Shown piece by piece: positions 1 to 7,958 of a stretch of 16,908 nucleotides of DNA (position 1 is the first letter of the stretch; each line of letters begins with the position of its first letter). A program made the translations under genes and the position numbers. The DNA is taken from assembly GCA_938023895.1 (NCBI GenBank), contig CALJDH010000068.1, forward strand, positions 1 through 16,908, given 5' to 3'. Below the pieces are notes generated by a model. It was given only the letters and a program-made list of their open reading frames with translations. It ran no database searches and was not told the DNA's origin. This stretch comes from an uncultured Aliiroseovarius sp. GTDB lineage: Bacteria > Pseudomonadota > Alphaproteobacteria > Rhodobacterales > Rhodobacteraceae.

Positions 1-1315
1 TCTCGGGATAGTTCGAGAACATGCCGAAGGTGCAGTTGCCGCGCACCACGGTGTTGGCGCCCGCGAAGCTTTCCATCAGGACCGCCGTGACCTCTTGCTG
101 GCCCGCGCTGGACTGTCGATCCCCGCGTTTGCCTGCGATCTGGTCGATGTCATCCACGGTGCCAAAGCCAATCACGTTCGGATCGAGCACATTGTTGATG
201 AACGCCTTGGCGTTCTGGCCTGACTTACCCTGATAGCTGTCGATATTGTCGATGCCGAAATTCTGATAGCGGAACGGATAGCCCGCCACCGCGCAGTAGT
301 CGTTGATCAGCCCGGCCATCATCTGGATCAGCGTGGTTTTCCCGGTGCCCGGTTTGCCGTCGCCCATGAAGGTGAAGATGAAACCGCCCAGTTCCGCAAA
401 CGGGTTCAGTTTGCGGTCAAAGTCATAGGCCATCAGCATCTTGGCCAGCTTCATTGCTTGGTATTTGGCGATGTGGTTACCCACGACCTCGTTCGGTTTC
501 TTGAACGTCATCGTCAGCTTCGAGCCGCGATGGGCGCGCGAGGGCGTGAAGCCGGAAATCGTCAGGTCATCCGCTTCGACCCGGTAATTGGCCGAGGTGA
601 AGGGACCAAGGTGGCTGGCGGTTTGGGCACGCAGCGCAACCTTCTCCATCAACTGTTCGACGAAGGCCAGAACAGTCGGGACCAGTTTGTCTTCCGAGGT
701 CACGAAGGTGGCCAACTCCTGATCCAGCTCCCATAGCGCGCCGTTCAGGGCAAGGGGCGCGTTGTCGGTCAGGATTTCCTCGACCGCGCCGACCTCGATC
801 GGGGTTTCGCTGGCGTGGTCGGCCAGCAGATAGGACGTTGCGTTGCCGAAGACGTAGAGGACGATCAGCGCTTCGGCGGTCAGAAGTTCCGAGAACGCGG
901 TGGATTTGTCTGCCCCCAAGCGACCCTCAAGGTTCGCGCGACGCAGGGCAGCCAATTCGGTTTGCTCGGCAAATCCCTCGCCCACCGCCAGTGCAATCGC
1001 GATTGCGCGGCGCAGGGTGTGTAGGACGGTCGCCTGCATGGGAGAGACCAGCGGATCATCCCCATCCGAGCTTTCAATCCGTTCGACCAGATGAACGCCC
1101 TCGGGCCGCGCCGTTGAGCGTGTCACCAGCCCCGGCGTGGTCGACCGGAACCGCCGTGCCCGCCCAATACCGGGGCTGCGTTCGGCCTGCGGCGCGTCCT
1201 TCGGTTTGGCGATCCGGGGCGTGTGATCAAACCCATCCAGATGCCCCGCAGCGGCCACGTAATGCGCGCGGATTTCTTCTTCGCGAAGCTCCATCAGGTC
1301 AGCGGGTAAAGACAT
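1..1315 (-). CDS. AAA+ ATPase, 3' end beyond the window
   Basis: The reading frame runs from an ATG at 1315 to the left edge without a stop, so 438 residues are visible and the C-terminus is missing. The start follows an AGGAG ribosome-binding site about 6 bases upstream. The first ~300 residues match no domain I know. The ATPase core follows: Walker A GDGKPGTGKTT (residues 318-328), a Walker B-like stretch GFGTVDDID (383-391) with Asp-Asp instead of the usual Asp-Glu, and a probable sensor-1 Asn at N435 in FSNYPE, like the TNRP motif of classical AAA proteins. The long N-terminal region before a single core suggests a substrate or partner-binding part. It is the last visible gene of a four-gene operon, 14 bases after the preceding stop. 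ATP-driven remodelling is family knowledge; the substrate is unknown. Confidence 0.85.
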   Translation of the reverse strand, partial: MSLPADLMELREEEIRAHYVAAAGHLDGFDHTPRIAKPKDAPQAERSPGIGRARRFRSTTPGLVTRSTARPEGVHLVERIESSDGDDPLVSPMQATVLHTLRRAIAIALAVGEGFAEQTELAALRRANLEGRLGADKSTAFSELLTAEALIVLYVFGNATSYLLADHASETPIEVGAVEEILTDNAPLALNGALWELDQELATFVTSEDKLVPTVLAFVEQLMEKVALRAQTASHLGPFTSANYRVEADDLTISGFTPSRAHRGSKLTMTFKKPNEVVGNHIAKYQAMKLAKMLMAYDFDRKLNPFAELGGFIFTFMGDGKPGTGKTTLIQMMAGLINDYCAVAGYPFRYQNFGIDNIDSYQGKSGQNAKAFINNVLDPNVIGFGTVDDIDQIAGKRGDRQSSAGQQEVTAVLMESFAGANTVVRGNCTFGMFSNYPE

Positions 1316-1329
1316 CGAATACTCCTAAA

Positions 1330-2499
1330 TCAACGGTAGGACAGAACCCGGCCACCCGGGCTGACCACAAATTTGCGTACGTCGTGGAACCCGGCGGGGT
1401 TCTTTTCGGCCAGCACCTGAAAGGGGCGCTCGGGCATGATGATGGCGCGCTCCATGCTGGTTGCGCCGATGGTCGAGCCCGCGCCCGCAAACGGGTCGAG
1501 CGCGAAGACCTGACGTTCGACCTTCCCGAACCAACCGGATTTCTCTTCCTTCACCGAGGCACTTTTCAGTTCTTCCACAGTCCAGGCCAGCGCCCAGTCT
1601 TCGCCGGGCGGGCTTTTCGCCTGTTCCAGCACCTCGCGCAGAGGGCCGGTCTGGCGCGTGAACGTGTGGCTATACATCGGTCCGACATGGAAGCGGCGCA
1701 GACGTTTCGGGTGCAAGTCGTCGAAATCCTTGTCGAACCCGGTGGCGATGGTCACCAGTTGCAACCCGGCCATGGACTGCGCCATCAGATGCGACTGGAC
1801 CTGAGGCCAGCGGCGTTCGTCTTTGGGCAGCGCGGTGCGGCCGGTGTCTTCCAGCTCCATCAGATAGATGGTGGGCAGGTTCACCTCGCTGTCATAGACC
1901 GCCCAATGGGCCAGATAGACGCGACGGGTATCGCGACCTTCGCCCTTGTTGTGCCGCCAGATAACGTCGGGATGCATCTGCGGCCAGAAAAGATCGCCGC
2001 GCTGAAGTTCCTCGTAGTAGAGCCGCTGCGACAGGGCATATTGCAGCTTCTTCGGTACGCTCAGATCGCCGACGATCTGGCTGACCATCTGACTTTTCAG
2101 ATCGGCGGTCGACGCCATGCCCTTCAGATGCGTATCCGCTTGCGCGGCGTCGGACGCCATTTGCAAAAGCTCCGCATGGATCGGAAACCCGCTGTCGCGC
2201 CGATCAAAAGTCAGCGTCGCTCCGCCCAGCCCATACGCCGTTTCGGACATGTGATACTTGTTCGCCAGCGCCTTGAAGCTGAGGCCCAGCTTGATCAGAT
2301 ACCGGGCGAGCACATCGACCTCGTCGCGGCTCAACTTGCCCTCGACCTCCATCTGCCCCGCCACACGGGCCAGATGCGCGGTGATCTTCTCGAATTTCGA
2401 GAAATAGCGCCGCGTGATCTGCGTGTCCGTCAGCTCGGCATGGTCGCGGGGGGCGAAACCGGCCGAGGCGCGTTCGGAGGTTTTGATGTTATCGCTCAT
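1330..2499 (-). CDS. Uncharacterised 389-residue soluble protein in AAA+ operon
   Basis: I do not recognise this protein. The ATG at 2499 overlaps the stop of the upstream gene by 4 bases (ATGA), which fixes the start and implies translational coupling. There is no signal peptide or membrane segment. The N-terminal 150 residues look mostly helical. The middle (about 165-280) is richer in aromatic residues and probably of mixed strand and helix, with WPQMHPD near 172-178 and several Trp. A short string near 335-342 (DPFAGAGS) resembles the SAM-binding motif of DNA methyltransferases, but no DPPY-type motif accompanies it, so I do not call a methyltransferase. Its place between a membrane protein gene and an AAA+ ATPase gene suggests an adaptor or substrate of the ATPase; that is inference. 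Confidence 0.85.
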   Translation of the reverse strand: MSDNIKTSERASAGFAPRDHAELTDTQITRRYFSKFEKITAHLARVAGQMEVEGKLSRDEVDVLARYLIKLGLSFKALANKYHMSETAYGLGGATLTFDRRDSGFPIHAELLQMASDAAQADTHLKGMASTADLKSQMVSQIVGDLSVPKKLQYALSQRLYYEELQRGDLFWPQMHPDVIWRHNKGEGRDTRRVYLAHWAVYDSEVNLPTIYLMELEDTGRTALPKDERRWPQVQSHLMAQSMAGLQLVTIATGFDKDFDDLHPKRLRRFHVGPMYSHTFTRQTGPLREVLEQAKSPPGEDWALAWTVEELKSASVKEEKSGWFGKVERQVFALDPFAGAGSTIGATSMERAIIMPERPFQVLAEKNPAGFHDVRKFVVSPGGRVLSYR

Positions 2500-2804
2500 C
2501 GTTTTGTTGCATCTCTCTGGGCCTCCACTTGACGTTTACCATCAAGCCAGTTGGCTAGTCTGTTCGCTTTCTCTTCGAGTGACGGCCACCAAATCGAGAA
2601 AAACCTCACGAAAACAACAGCCCACTTCATCTCCAAATAAAAAAGAAGCTTAAAATTCAGGGCCACGAGAGCTGCAATTGAAACTACAACGACCCCCCAG
2701 GATCCGAAGAACAGTCCCACCCCTAGACCGGCGCAAGCAAGCACGTCTGTCCAAGGGCGAGCACTCATTGCGAACTCTAAAAGGGACCTCGCCTTACCCC
2801 CCAT
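2496..2804 (-). CDS. Small two-segment membrane protein, 102 residues
   Basis: The open frame extends upstream to 2897, but that part lies inside the coiled-coil gene and has no membrane-protein character. The best start is the ATG at 2804, which overlaps the last codons of the upstream gene by 11 bases. From there the protein has one long or two closely spaced hydrophobic stretches (about 21-57 and 60-73). The second is aromatic-rich, ending in FSIWWP. A charged C-terminal tail (76-102, rich in Glu, Lys, Arg) probably lies in the cytoplasm. It ends in an ATGA overlap with the next gene. No family is recognised. It probably anchors or recruits the operon's soluble partners to the inner membrane; this is inferred from context only. 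Confidence 0.75.
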   Translation of the reverse strand: MGGKARSLLEFAMSARPWTDVLACAGLGVGLFFGSWGVVVVSIAALVALNFKLLFYLEMKWAVVFVRFFSIWWPSLEEKANRLANWLDGKRQVEAQRDATKR

Positions 2805-3870
2805 ACAGGTTCTTGTCGTGCTTCTCGACGATCTCGGCGAATCGGCGGGCGAAGCGTTCGTCGGCTTTGGCCTTCTGCTCCAGCACGTCGCGGGCAAAGA
2901 CCATCTGGTCTTCGTGGGCTTCCATCATGTCGGCCATGCGCTGGTTCGTTGCCGTGCCAATCGCGGCCATCGCGGCTTGGGCTTCCTTGTCGGTCTCGAC
3001 GCCGATTTCATTGATCCGGTGCGCCACATCCTGCTGCTGCGCGGTCTTCAACGACTTGGTCAGCGCATCATACAGCACCACGCGCTGTTTGGTGTCTGTC
3101 TGCAGTTTGTTGATTAGCACCATCTGCGTCGCGGCCTGGTTTTGCAGCGAGTCGACCCAGGTTTTGCCCTTCTCGATATAGCGTTCCAGCGTCTGCGACT
3201 TGGCAAGCTTCACTTGTTCTTCCTGCACCATCTCGTTGTACTGGGTGTTCAGATCGGCCAGCTCGGTCTCAAGCTGCGTACGTTTGGCGGCGTCCTGTTC
3301 GTTGGCGATCTTGTTTTCAAGCTCGATGATCTTGGGGTCCATGCCCAGAATCTCGGCGCGCAGGCTTTCCAGCTCGCCCACGGTCATTTCGCGCTCGTCC
3401 AGCGTGGTGGACAGGTTCGCGCCGACCTTTTCCTTCTGCTCGTTCAGCATGGCCAGCTGACCTTCCAGAAGGTTCACAATCGAATCCGACTGCGCGATCA
3501 GCTCTTGCAGCTTGTCGTCGATCGAGGCCGTGCGCATACGTTCCTGACGCATACTTTCGGATTTCGCTTTCGAGAAAATACCCACAAAGCTTTCCCAGCC
3601 CGTCTTCGACCGCATCTGGTCGAAATCGGTTGAAAAGCCCGAAGTCACGTCGTCCAGCCCCATAATCAGCTCGGCGATATTTGCGTTCATCGCTTCGGTG
3701 TGGGCGTGCACGTCGTCCAGCGTGGCGTTTTCGATGTCGATCGAGATATCTTCGCCACTGGCAGCCTTCGCCCGTGCGGTTTCAATCCGTGTGGTCAGTT
3801 CGGAAATCTTAGCCTGCGCTTCTTCAACTTGCGTCTGGCTTTCACGAATCTGCTTATCAAAACTGGACAT
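2794..3870 (-). CDS. Coiled-coil protein, possible remote TelA-like
   Basis: This is the first gene of the operon. The ATG at 3870 follows a near-perfect AGGAGG site (AAGGAGGGCAT before the ATG). The 358-residue product is almost wholly helical and rich in Glu, Gln, Ala and Lys. It has heptad-like stretches at about 1-38, 115-225 and 225-345, with no signal peptide or membrane segment. A less helical insert with GWESFVGIFSK lies at 91-101. The part from about 225 to 312, including YIEKGKTWVDSL and TKQRVVLYDAL, reminds me of the tellurite/toxic-anion resistance (TelA) family, but I could not align it and hold this loosely. It could also be a scaffold like PspA or a generic coiled-coil protein. 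Coupling to a membrane protein and an AAA+ ATPase suggests a shared envelope-linked complex. Confidence 0.8.
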   Translation of the reverse strand: MSSFDKQIRESQTQVEEAQAKISELTTRIETARAKAASGEDISIDIENATLDDVHAHTEAMNANIAELIMGLDDVTSGFSTDFDQMRSKTGWESFVGIFSKAKSESMRQERMRTASIDDKLQELIAQSDSIVNLLEGQLAMLNEQKEKVGANLSTTLDEREMTVGELESLRAEILGMDPKIIELENKIANEQDAAKRTQLETELADLNTQYNEMVQEEQVKLAKSQTLERYIEKGKTWVDSLQNQAATQMVLINKLQTDTKQRVVLYDALTKSLKTAQQQDVAHRINEIGVETDKEAQAAMAAIGTATNQRMADMMEAHEDQMVFARDVLEQKAKADERFARRFAEIVEKHDKNLYGG

Positions 3871-4072
3871 ATGCCCTCCTTCTATCCACCAAATCTTCGG
3901 TCAGGTCTTACTGCCTGCGCGAAGTATGTTAATCACTGTTACATTAGCATTTAGGTTGAGCTTACCGCGATTTAAAGACCCACAACAGCGTTTTCCTTCG
4001 CGTTTTCCGCGAAAATAGACGGGGCAGATATCCACCATTGAGATACGCGCACAGGGGGCCTAGGGTCTTGGC
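3871..4072. promoter_or_regulatory. Divergent intergenic region with repeats
   Basis: These 202 bases separate the divergently transcribed AAA+ operon and the M20 peptidase gene, so they must hold both promoters. The stretch 3925-3975 is clearly AT-richer than its surroundings, as expected for a promoter, but I could not fix convincing -35/-10 pairs. Two direct copies of GCGTTTTCC lie 12 bases apart (3988-3996 and 4000-4008). The second copy is part of an inverted repeat, TTTTC-CGC-GAAAA (4003-4015). This is a plausible operator, but no regulator is indicated. The M20 ATG at 4073 has only a weak purine-rich leader. Confidence 0.4.
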
Positions 4073-5380
4073 ATGACCGATAAAATCGACCCGCTTCTGA
4101 CCGAAATTGCGCGCCGTCAGGATGACCTGATTTCGCTGACCCAAGACCTGATCCGCATCCCGACGCTGAACCCACCGGGGCGCGAATATCGCACGATCTG
4201 CACCTATATCGCCGAACGCATGGGCGCGAAGGGCTGGACGGTCGAGTTGATCCGCGCCGAGGGCACGCCGGGGGACAGTACGGACTATCCGCGCTGGAAC
4301 GTGATTTGCCGCCATGAGAGCGAAACCCCCGGCGAATGTGTGCATTTCAACAGCCACCATGATGTGGTCGAGGTCGGGCATGGCTGGACCAAGGATCCAT
4401 TCGGGGGCGAGCTGGAAGATGGCAGGATCTACGGGCGCGGGGCGTGTGACATGAAAGGCGGGTTGGCGGCCTCGATCATCGCGGCCGAAGCGTTTGTGGC
4501 GCTGGACCCCAACCATGCGGGCGTGGTTGAGATCAGCGCCACGGCAGACGAGGAATCCGGTGGCTATGGCGGCGTCGCCTATCTGGCCGAGAAGGGCTAC
4601 TTCGATCCGGATCGCGTCCAGCATGTGATCATCCCTGAACCGCTGAACAAGGACCGCATCTGTCTGGGCCATCGCGGGGTTTGGTGGGCTGAGATTGAGA
4701 CCAAGGGGCGGATTGCGCATGGATCCATGCCGTTCCTTGGCGACAGCGCCATTCGTCATATGGGCGCGGTTCTAGAAGAAATGGAACGCCACTTGTTCCC
4801 GCTTCTCGCCACCAAGCACACGGATATGCCCGTGGTGCCCGAGGGCGCAAAGCAGTCGACGTTGAACATCAACTCGATCCACGGGGGCGAGCCAGAGCAA
4901 GACCCCGGCTTCACCGGCCTGCCCGCGCCCTGCGTGGCCGACCGCTGCCGCATCGTGATCGACCGCCGTTTCCTAATGGAAGAGGACATCAACGAGGTAA
5001 AGGCCGAGGTCAATCGAATGCTGGAAGCGATCCGCGCCGAACGTCCCAATTTCGAGTACGAGATCCGCGATATGCACGAGGTCATTCCGACGATGACCGA
5101 CAAGGGCGCACCAGTTGTGACCTCGACCGCAGCGGCGATCGAGAAGGTGCTGGGCGCGCAGCCATCCTATGTGGTCAGTCCGGGCACGTATGACCAGAAG
5201 CACATCGACCGGATCGGCAAGTTGAAAAACTGCATCGCCTATGGGCCGGGCATTCTAGATCTGGCGCATCAGCCCGACGAATGGGTCGGTGTGCAGGACA
5301 TGATCGACAGTGCGGGCGTGATGGCTTTGGTGTTGAAAGAGCTGCTGGGACAGGACAACGGGGGCGCTGCCCCCGCCTGA
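4073..5380 (+). CDS. M20 family metallopeptidase, ArgE/DapE-type deacylase
   Basis: The 435-residue product has the full set of M20 di-zinc hydrolase landmarks. H95 and D97 lie in SHHDVV, bridging D126 in GRGACDMKGG, catalytic E160 and metal ligand E161 in ADEESGG, E189 in IIPEPL, and H399 in DLAHQPDEW. H216 in RIAHGSMP is the conserved His of the dimerisation (lid) domain, which spans roughly 200-320. Length fits the ArgE/DapE group. These enzymes cleave N-acyl groups or peptide bonds in the cytoplasm, for example from acetylornithine or succinyl-diaminopimelate. The exact substrate cannot be read from the motifs, and no arginine or lysine pathway genes are nearby. The last residues (GGAAPA) are encoded by the arm of a hairpin at the gene end. 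It is a single-gene unit. Confidence 0.92.
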   Translation: MTDKIDPLLTEIARRQDDLISLTQDLIRIPTLNPPGREYRTICTYIAERMGAKGWTVELIRAEGTPGDSTDYPRWNVICRHESETPGECVHFNSHHDVVEVGHGWTKDPFGGELEDGRIYGRGACDMKGGLAASIIAAEAFVALDPNHAGVVEISATADEESGGYGGVAYLAEKGYFDPDRVQHVIIPEPLNKDRICLGHRGVWWAEIETKGRIAHGSMPFLGDSAIRHMGAVLEEMERHLFPLLATKHTDMPVVPEGAKQSTLNINSIHGGEPEQDPGFTGLPAPCVADRCRIVIDRRFLMEEDINEVKAEVNRMLEAIRAERPNFEYEIRDMHEVIPTMTDKGAPVVTSTAAAIEKVLGAQPSYVVSPGTYDQKHIDRIGKLKNCIAYGPGILDLAHQPDEWVGVQDMIDSAGVMALVLKELLGQDNGGAAPA

Positions 5381-5429
5381 CCGGACGATGTCCGCTCAGG
5401 CTCCCCCGGGATATTTATGACAAGAAAAT
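5359..5429. repeat. Double-hairpin intergenic element between convergent genes
   Basis: Two inverted repeats lie next to each other at the end of the M20 gene. The first is CGGGGGC-GCT-GCCCCCG (5359-5375, 7-bp stem). The second spans 5375-5401: GCCTGA and CGGAC pair with GTCCG and TCAGGC around a GAT loop, giving 11 pairs with one C-C mismatch. A CCCCCGGGATATTTATGAC block (5403-5421) follows. I remember similar blocks ending genes in many Rhodobacteraceae, which would make this a dispersed element, but that is memory, not a search. It probably serves as a bidirectional terminator or mRNA-end stabiliser for the two convergent genes. There is no T-run, so a classical rho-independent terminator is not certain. 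Confidence 0.6.
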
Positions 5430-5435
5430 GCGGCG

Positions 5436-7958
5436 TTATTCGCGGGCGCGCAGGACGCGCGCGGGTTTCGCGGACAGTGGGCGGTAGGCGAAGAATAGAC
5501 CCGCGAGGACGGTAGCGAGGACGCCGCCGGACACGATCGCAAGGGCATTTGGCAGGTCAAACGCGAAGCTTTCTTCCATGATGTAGTGGGTCACGGCCCA
5601 GCCTGCGATGCCGCCAGCCACAACGGCCACCACACCTGCGGCAGCGCCCAAAACGGCCGAGCGGATAGCAAAGTTCACAAGGATGCCCGCGCGGGTGGCG
5701 CCGAGGGTTTTCAGGATTGCGGCCTCGTAGGTGCGGGCACGTTCCCCGGCGGCGGCGGCACCCATCAAGACCACGAAGCCGGTGACCAGCGTGGCCAGCG
5801 CGCCATAGGTAATTGCTGCGGCCACTTGGCCCATCAGCCCCGTGATCTGAGTGATCGCGTCACGTACCGAAATCAGGGTAATGTTCGGGTGGGCGTTGCC
5901 TAGATCACGCAAGATTGCGGCTTCGCCCTGCTGCTCGGAATAGATCGTCGCTATGTAGCTGTGCGGGGCTCCAGCCAGCGCCGAGGGATTCATCGTCAGG
6001 ATAAAGCCCATTCCCGCCTGACTGAAATCAACCTCGCGCAGCGAGGTAATTTCACCGGTGATGTCGCGGCCCAGAATGTTGATGGTCAATTGGTCTCCTA
6101 TGCCGATGCCCATTTCGCGTGCTTCCTCGGCGGCGAAGCTGATTTGGGGCGGGCCTTGGTAGTCTTCGGGCCACCATTCACCTTCGACCACCGTCGTGCG
6201 GGTGGGTTGAGCGGAATAGGTCAGGCCTCGGTCGCCACGGATGACCCAATGACCACCTGCCACCTCGCGCGCGGGGCGGTCGTTGATCTGGGTGATCACG
6301 CCACGCAGCATGGGGGCGGTGTCGATACGGCTGACGAAGGGATCGCCATCCAGACGCGTTTTGACGGCCTCGATCTGGTCGGGTTGGATGTCCACGACGA
6401 AAAAGCTTGGGGCGACGTCTGGCAGGTCACGCGAAATCGCGCCGCGCAGGTTATTGTCGATCTGCCCGACGGCGGCCAGAACCGCCAGCCCAAGACCAAG
6501 TGACAGCACGACGGCCCCGGCCTCGCCCCCTGGACCGCCAACGGCGGTGAAGGCCATACGCAGGGTTGGGACGCGTCGCAGGATTTGACGATGACCCAGC
6601 CAACGAGCCGCGTATTTCACGGCGATGCCCGTCAGGACCAACGTAGCGAAAGCGCCGCCAAGGCCGATGAAGCTCCACATCGCCAGCGCTTGCATGCCCG
6701 AGAACCGCGCGGCCACCCAGACCAGCAGGGCCAGAATGGCGACGCAGAGCCCGATGAACAGCGGACGTGGCAGGCGGTTTGATCCGAGAGCGGCATCACG
6801 AAACAGATCTGCGGCTTTGACCTCTTCCGTGCGGGCGAGCGGCCAAAGCGTGAAGAGGAGCGCCGCAAGCACACCGTAAAGTGCAGCTTCAGCCAACGGA
6901 CGGGGATAGACGGTCAGCTCGGCCGACACCGGCAGAGATTGCGCGATGACGGGGACCAACAGCGCCGGGATCACTGCACCAAGGAGAACACCAAGTACGA
7001 GACCCACAAGGGTCAGGATGCCGATTTGCAGGAAATAGGTCAGGAAGATCACGCGGCGTTCGGCACCAAGCGCGCGCAGGATTGCAATCGTACCGGTTTT
7101 TTCGTCCAAGTACGACCGGATCGCGGCCGAGATGCCGACACCTCCGACCGCCAACCCTGCTAGCCCAACCAGCACGAGAAACGCGCCCAGCCGGTCGATC
7201 AAGCGCCGCATGCCCGGCGCGCCGTCGCGGGCGTCCTGCCAACGCGCACCATTGGGTTCGAGATCCGGCATCAGTGCGCTATAGGCGGGACCGATACCGC
7301 CTTCCGGCAGACGCAGGCGATAGTGGCTGTCAAACAGCGTGCCTTCGGATAGCAGGCTAGATCCCTCCAGCGCCGAGCGCCGCAAAATCGAGCGCGGTCC
7401 AAGGCCGAACCCTCCGGTTGCGTTGTCCGGTTCACTGACCAGTTCGGCCATCAGGACGAAGGGGATTTCGCCCAGTGTCAGGCTGTCGCCGATCTGAAGC
7501 CCCAGACGGTCGATCAGCAGATCATCCATGACGATCCCCGGCTGTCCGTTCATGCCGTCCAGCGCAGTCGCCATCGAAATCGACGGGTCCAGTTTCGCCG
7601 CGCCATAGAGCGGATAGGCGTCGTCAACGGCCTTCACCTGCGTGAGCGCCCGCTCGTCGCCCAGCACGATCATGGATCGGAAATCTGCGACAACGGATAC
7701 GTCTTCAGCCGCATCAACGATCATGGCCAACTCGGCCTCGTCGGCAAAGCGATAGGTGAATGAAATCGAGGCATCGCCCCCCAACAGCACCGCGCCTTGG
7801 CTGGAGAGCCCCGCGCGCAACGCCTCGCGCACCGATCCAACGGCTGCGATGGCAGCAACGCCCAAAATCAGACAGGCCAGGAAGATGCGGAAGCCCTTGA
7901 TCCCGCCGCGCAGCTCGCGCCGGGTCAGGCGCCACGCCATTGCTACGTTCTGGATCAT
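5436..7958 (-). CDS. ybbP: FtsX-family ABC transporter permease, YbbP-like
   Basis: This is an 840-residue inner-membrane protein with two FtsX/MacB-type units. A first membrane helix (about 24-44) is followed by a periplasmic domain (about 46-255), then three helices (about 258-375) carrying the family motif ILRALGAERR (293-302). Four further helices lie at about 398-500, then a second periplasmic domain (about 505-710). A final set of three helices (about 712-830) carries ILKTLGATR. Ten helices and this length match YbbP, the partner of YbbA. Such proteins are thought to work as mechanical, ATP-driven exporters or lipid and lipoprotein handlers rather than simple channels. The ATG at 7958 overlaps the ybbA stop by 4 bases; a second ATG six codons downstream is possible. 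The substrate is unknown. Confidence 0.9.
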   Translation of the reverse strand: MIQNVAMAWRLTRRELRGGIKGFRIFLACLILGVAAIAAVGSVREALRAGLSSQGAVLLGGDASISFTYRFADEAELAMIVDAAEDVSVVADFRSMIVLGDERALTQVKAVDDAYPLYGAAKLDPSISMATALDGMNGQPGIVMDDLLIDRLGLQIGDSLTLGEIPFVLMAELVSEPDNATGGFGLGPRSILRRSALEGSSLLSEGTLFDSHYRLRLPEGGIGPAYSALMPDLEPNGARWQDARDGAPGMRRLIDRLGAFLVLVGLAGLAVGGVGISAAIRSYLDEKTGTIAILRALGAERRVIFLTYFLQIGILTLVGLVLGVLLGAVIPALLVPVIAQSLPVSAELTVYPRPLAEAALYGVLAALLFTLWPLARTEEVKAADLFRDAALGSNRLPRPLFIGLCVAILALLVWVAARFSGMQALAMWSFIGLGGAFATLVLTGIAVKYAARWLGHRQILRRVPTLRMAFTAVGGPGGEAGAVVLSLGLGLAVLAAVGQIDNNLRGAISRDLPDVAPSFFVVDIQPDQIEAVKTRLDGDPFVSRIDTAPMLRGVITQINDRPAREVAGGHWVIRGDRGLTYSAQPTRTTVVEGEWWPEDYQGPPQISFAAEEAREMGIGIGDQLTINILGRDITGEITSLREVDFSQAGMGFILTMNPSALAGAPHSYIATIYSEQQGEAAILRDLGNAHPNITLISVRDAITQITGLMGQVAAAITYGALATLVTGFVVLMGAAAAGERARTYEAAILKTLGATRAGILVNFAIRSAVLGAAAGVVAVVAGGIAGWAVTHYIMEESFAFDLPNALAIVSGGVLATVLAGLFFAYRPLSAKPARVLRARE

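Noticed and set aside
1420..1520. DPFAGAGST string in the 389-residue protein, like the SAM motif of DNA methyltransferases
   Set aside because: No DPPY/NPPY-type catalytic motif is present and the rest of the protein does not resemble a methyltransferase; the match is short and probably chance.
838..2532. A 564-codon open frame on the plus strand
   Set aside because: It lies opposite the AAA+ and 389-residue genes, has an Arg/Pro/His-rich shadow composition, and no recognisable domain. The minus-strand genes have ribosome-binding sites and coupled starts.
3905..3960. A CtrA-like TTAA-N7-TTAA site in the divergent region
   Set aside because: Only one half-site matches; the second reads TACA, too weak to report.
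3962..4759. A 265-codon minus-strand frame opposite the M20 gene
   Set aside because: The plus-strand frame carries all M20 metal and catalytic residues; this is its shadow.
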